From: DASZXJ01 sp035545895
GTDB taxonomy: Bacteria; Planctomycetota; Phycisphaerae; Tepidisphaerales; Tepidisphaeraceae
DNA: 8,460 nucleotides
Assembly (NCBI GenBank): GCA_035545895.1
Contig: DASZXJ010000163.1
Span: 1 to 8,460 of the forward strand
Direction: 5' to 3'
The position numbers and the translations under genes were made by a program. Position 1 is the stretch's first letter. Every line of letters starts with the position of its first letter. Under the pieces are notes generated by a model. The model saw only the letters and a program-made list of their open reading frames with translations, was not told the DNA's origin and did no database searches. This document shows, piece after piece, positions 6,157 through 8,460 of the stretch.

Positions 6157-6193
6157 ATCTGAAGATAAAATGAAGGCTGGCGAAATTTCAGAT
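6157..6193 (-). other. Weak inverted repeat at the ogt stop codon
   Basis: ATCTGAA at 6157-6163 pairs with TTCAGAT at 6187-6193, leaving a 23-nt loop; the second arm overlaps the ogt stop. The tail on the minus strand has few Ts (AGAGTTTG). It may be a poor terminator or chance. Nothing else convincing was found in the 6013-6192 gap apart from the Shine-Dalgarno of the downstream gene. Confidence 0.25.
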
Positions 6194-6711
6194 CATCCAT
6201 GGCCAACAGCAAACGATCGACTTTCATGATCCAGCAGCCAGCGTTTGCGCGCCAGGCCACCCGCGAAACCGGTCAGCGCGCCATTGGCACCGACGACCCG
6301 ATGGCAGGGCACGACAATGGCGATGGGATTCGAGCCATTGGCGGCCCCGACCGCGCGGCTCGCGCCGGCGCGACCCAATTGTTCCGCCAACTGCCCATAC
6401 GCCATCGTTTGTCCCGCTGGAATGTTTCGCAGCGCCTTCCAAACCTCGCGCTGAAACGTCGTGCCGCTGGTTGCGATGTGCACATCCGATAGCGCATCCA
6501 TGTTTCCCTCGAAATAGTCCTGCAAGGCGCGAGTGATGGGCGCTGGTGCGGGACCACGCTCAAGATCATGCGGCCCATAATGAATGTTCAGCAACCTGAA
6601 CATTCGCGCCTCATGATCGGCAAAATCCAGAGCGCGAAGGACGCCCTGCTCGTCGGTGACGATCAGCAGGGTGGAAACAGGCGATTCAAATCGATCAAGT
6701 TGCAAGCGCAT
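6193..6711 (-). CDS. ogt: Methylated-DNA--protein-cysteine S-methyltransferase (Ogt/MGMT), 172 aa
   Basis: Removes alkyl groups from O6-alkylguanine (and O4-alkylthymine) in DNA by irreversible transfer to its own cysteine. Residues about 1-80 are the divergent N-terminal domain. The C-terminal DNA-binding/active domain (about 84-165) contains FQREVWKALRNIPAGQTMAYG, SRAVGAANG with Arg119 (helix-turn-helix finger region) and Asn125, and the active site VPCHRVVG with acceptor Cys136. Length fits the Ogt class, without an Ada domain. The frame is open up to 7035, but the ATG at 6711 is chosen: it has GGAG eight bases upstream and matches the family N-terminus, and everything further upstream is in another frame of alkA. 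It overlaps the alkA end by 17 bp, so the two are very probably cotranscribed and translationally coupled. Confidence 0.95.
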   Translation of the reverse strand: MRLQLDRFESPVSTLLIVTDEQGVLRALDFADHEARMFRLLNIHYGPHDLERGPAPAPITRALQDYFEGNMDALSDVHIATSGTTFQREVWKALRNIPAGQTMAYGQLAEQLGRAGASRAVGAANGSNPIAIVVPCHRVVGANGALTGFAGGLARKRWLLDHESRSFAVGHG

Positions 6712-8197
6712 AATCTTTTCTCCAGCTTGATAAGGATTGCTCAATGGGTTTTTCAGCCATCCAAAGATGTAAAACCGCGTACGCGCGCCAAGGCCGCCAT
6801 TGTTCGGCTCGGGCCAGAAGTTCCGCGACAGCGGGGCGTTTTCCATTGGCGGCCAGGCAGCGCTGAACTCCGACATCGCCGGCGAGGAACGCATCGGTTT
6901 CGCCGAGCGCCCGCATGGCGATGTATTGCGCGGTCCATTCGTCGATGCCCGGAAGTCCGCAAAGCCGCGAGATGGCTTCGTTGAGATCGCGGCGCGGATC
7001 AAAAAGTTTTGGATCGTCCATCGCCGCCTTTGCAAGGCCCCGGAGCGAAGCGATTCGCGATTTGGGGATTCCCAGATTCGCCATGTTGCTCGCCCTGAAT
7101 TGCCTTGGCGATGGAAACGCGTGAGTCAGCGTCGGCAGCCGAGGATTTTCCGCAATTTGAGTACCGATGTTCGAAACAATACGCTCGGCGAGTTGTGTGG
7201 CAGCCTTGACTGATATCTGCTGGCCCAGGACCGCGCGCACGGCGATTTCAAATCCATCCCACCCGCCCGGCACGCGCAGGCCGGGCCGAACTGCAACCAG
7301 TCGCGCCAGCAACAGGTCGGCCGACAACGCCGAAGAGATCGCTCCCGGGTCAGCGCTCAGATCAAACATTCTGCGAATGCGCGTGATGATGACAGGCAAC
7401 GCATTGAGACGGGGAAACCGCACAATCACCCGCAAGGCGGATTGCTCGGGCACATGCGCCACGCTGATCGAACCGATGACATCCTCAAATTCGATGACCC
7501 GGCTGTAATGGTTGTCAGCGACGACTTCCACGCCCGCGATCGCTCGCAATTTGAGGAAGCGAATCATTGCGTCCCAGTCGTATGGGGGCCGGTAGGGCAG
7601 CAACAGCGATATTTCAGGCGACAAAGCATGGGCATCAACGGTGCGCCGCCGCAGTTCGCTCGGTGGGCGATGATAAAGCTGCTGAAACGTCTCGTTGAAT
7701 CGCCGCACGCTTCCAAATCCACTGGCGAGCGCGACGTCGATCATCGAAAGGTTCGTTTGATGAATCAGTTGCTTGGCCAATAGAACCCGGCGGGTTTGCG
7801 CAACCGTTACCGGTGCGGCTCCCACGTGTTGTCGAAAAAGCCGGCGAAGCTGGCGCTCGCCGATCTCCAGTCGATCAGCCAGCGATGCAACATCGTCACT
7901 GTCCAAAGCGCCGCCTTCGATCAATTTCAATGCGCGCGATACGGTCGCGGAGGTGCCGCGCCACGCATCCAGGTCGGGCGAACTTTCCGGCCGACAGCGC
8001 AGGCACGGCCGGAATCCCGCCTCCTGCGCCGCAGAAGCCGTGCTCACAAACAGGCAATTCTCCAGTTTGGGCGGCCGAGCCGGACAGATCGGCCGGCAAT
8101 AAATTCCCGTCGTCTTCACGCACGTAAAAAATCGCCCGTCATATCGCGCATCGCGTGCCAGCACCGCTCGGTAACAAACTGACGGAACAGGATTCAT
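6695..8197 (-). CDS. alkA: Ada-AraC-AlkA fusion: methylphosphotriester sensor/activator and 3-methyladenine glycosylase II, 500 aa
   Basis: Three modules. Residues 1-75 are the Ada zinc domain, CVKTTGIYCRPICPAR...FRPCLRCRPE, with Cys34, Cys38, Cys65 and Cys68. These match E. coli Ada Cys38, 42, 69 and 72; Cys34 would accept the methyl from phosphotriesters. Residues about 84-185 are an AraC-type helix-turn-helix pair. Residues about 190-310 are an AlkA N-terminal-like domain, and about 315-495 the HhH-GPD glycosylase with AVLGQQISVKAA, the hairpin LCGLPGIDEWTAQYIAMRAL and catalytic Asp441 (FLAGD). It should both switch on the adaptive response and excise alkylated purines. The same fusion beside ogt is known from M. 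tuberculosis (Rv1317c-Rv1316c). The ATG at 8197 has no Shine-Dalgarno, but a TATAGT -10 ends six bases before it. No canonical Ada box was found upstream. Confidence 0.95.
   Translation of the reverse strand: MNPVPSVCYRAVLARDARYDGRFFTCVKTTGIYCRPICPARPPKLENCLFVSTASAAQEAGFRPCLRCRPESSPDLDAWRGTSATVSRALKLIEGGALDSDDVASLADRLEIGERQLRRLFRQHVGAAPVTVAQTRRVLLAKQLIHQTNLSMIDVALASGFGSVRRFNETFQQLYHRPPSELRRRTVDAHALSPEISLLLPYRPPYDWDAMIRFLKLRAIAGVEVVADNHYSRVIEFEDVIGSISVAHVPEQSALRVIVRFPRLNALPVIITRIRRMFDLSADPGAISSALSADLLLARLVAVRPGLRVPGGWDGFEIAVRAVLGQQISVKAATQLAERIVSNIGTQIAENPRLPTLTHAFPSPRQFRASNMANLGIPKSRIASLRGLAKAAMDDPKLFDPRRDLNEAISRLCGLPGIDEWTAQYIAMRALGETDAFLAGDVGVQRCLAANGKRPAVAELLARAEQWRPWRAYAVLHLWMAEKPIEQSLSSWRKDYALAT
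6720..6723 (-). promoter_or_regulatory. Ribosome-binding site of ogt inside alkA
   Basis: GGAG on the minus strand lies eight bases before the ATG at 6711, within the last codons of alkA. It decides the ogt start against the longer open frame up to 7035 and supports translational coupling. Confidence 0.75.
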
Positions 8198-8203
8198 GCT
8201 GTC

Positions 8204-8209
8204 ACTATA
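8204..8209 (-). promoter_or_regulatory. -10 box of the alkA-ogt operon, leaderless arrangement
   Basis: TATAGT (5 of 6 to TATAAT) on the minus strand ends six bases before the alkA ATG at 8197, so transcription would begin at or next to the start codon. The region 17 bp upstream has no good -35, which would fit a promoter that needs an activator such as the methylated Ada domain of the product itself. The operator was not identified. Confidence 0.45.
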
Positions 8210-8334
8210 GGAAAACGAATCAACAGAGTCTGGCGGTTTTCGGACATCAATGAAAATGAGTTTTTACGATATGTTGAGAGTTGGATTTGGCACCGGCCCA
8301 GTCTGTCACGTCCCACCATTGCGGAAACGAACAG

Positions 8335-8355
8335 ATGCGCGAAAATTCAGCGCAT
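8335..8355. other. Small inverted repeat upstream of the alkA-ogt operon
   Basis: ATGCGC (8335-8340) pairs with GCGCAT (8350-8355) around a 9-nt AT-rich loop. It lies about 130 bp upstream of the alkA -10. It might be an operator or the end of a neighbouring transcript; six base pairs could also be chance. Otherwise 8210-8440 holds no convincing gene. Confidence 0.2.
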
Positions 8356-8440
8356 TTCATCGACCAATCCGCTTGTCCGATTCGTCATATGGCGCGCACT
8401 TTTGTGCAGTTTCATGGAGCCTACAGACAAGAATTTGATC

Positions 8441-8460
8441 CACAGATTTCACAGATGACA
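8441..8460. repeat. Start of a 9-bp tandem repeat (CACAGATTT-like), cut by the window edge
   Basis: CACAGATTT (8441-8449) is followed by CACAGATGA (8450-8458) and the first two bases, CA, of a possible third unit. Degenerate CACAGAT-type arrays are, from memory, common intergenic repeats in several soil bacteria. Only two full units are visible, so the call rests on the window being cut here. Confidence 0.5.

Noticed and set aside
6712..7035. N-terminal extension of ogt up to 7035
   Set aside because: These codons lie in a different frame of alkA, lack any domain, and contain no Shine-Dalgarno-supported start, while 6711 has GGAG and the family N-terminus.
8250..8438. 62-aa open frame on the plus strand
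   Set aside because: No recognisable motif, no clear Shine-Dalgarno at a good distance, and an arbitrary composition; it lies in the upstream region of alkA and is most simply chance.

Overview
This 8.46-kb window looks like chromosomal DNA of a free-living Gram-negative-type bacterium with moderately high GC. Sampled stretches of accC are about 57-68% GC, while the small four-helix-bundle gene is about 48%. The best guess, at modest confidence, is a member of the PVC group (Verrucomicrobiota or Planctomycetota). The reasons are the AccB sequence style, a secreted Gly-rich LTxxQ protein, a large GH63 glucosidase and several families of 7-9 bp tandem repeats. No rRNA, tRNA, CRISPR array, transposase or phage gene was seen.

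Layout from left to right. Positions 1-40 are a five-unit octamer tandem repeat. A large cytosolic GH63/MGH1-like glycoside hydrolase (128-2809, +) follows, with an extended -10 box so close to its ATG that the mRNA may be leaderless. It runs tail to tail, 3 bp apart, into a minus-strand acetyl-CoA carboxylase operon, accB (5120-4587) then accC (4159-2813). Between accB and accC sits a 426-bp cassette carrying a four-helix-bundle (S23/23S-IVS-type) gene, bounded by inverted arrays of a degenerate heptamer, AGTTGCC. The cassette supplies the accB stop codon and leaves accC without a visible Shine-Dalgarno. Upstream of accB is a promoter, then a 55-bp nested palindrome that can fold as a three-way junction, then a rho-independent terminator. 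That terminator ends the gene for a small secreted Gly-rich LTxxQ protein (6012-5425, -). The right third is an alkylation-damage repair operon on the minus strand: an Ada-AraC-AlkA fusion (8197-6695) overlapping by 17 bp an O6-alkylguanine-DNA methyltransferase gene, ogt (6711-6193). The window ends in the start of a third short repeat, with 9-bp CACAGATTT-like units.

How the genes work together: AccB carries biotin that AccC carboxylates, the first half-reaction of fatty-acid synthesis. The Ada-AlkA protein should sense methylphosphotriesters, activate its own operon and excise alkylated bases, while Ogt repairs O6-alkylguanine. The GH63 and LTxxQ proteins have no evident link to either pathway. 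The least ordinary parts are the repeat-bounded cassette inside an essential operon and the nested palindrome at 5288-5342.
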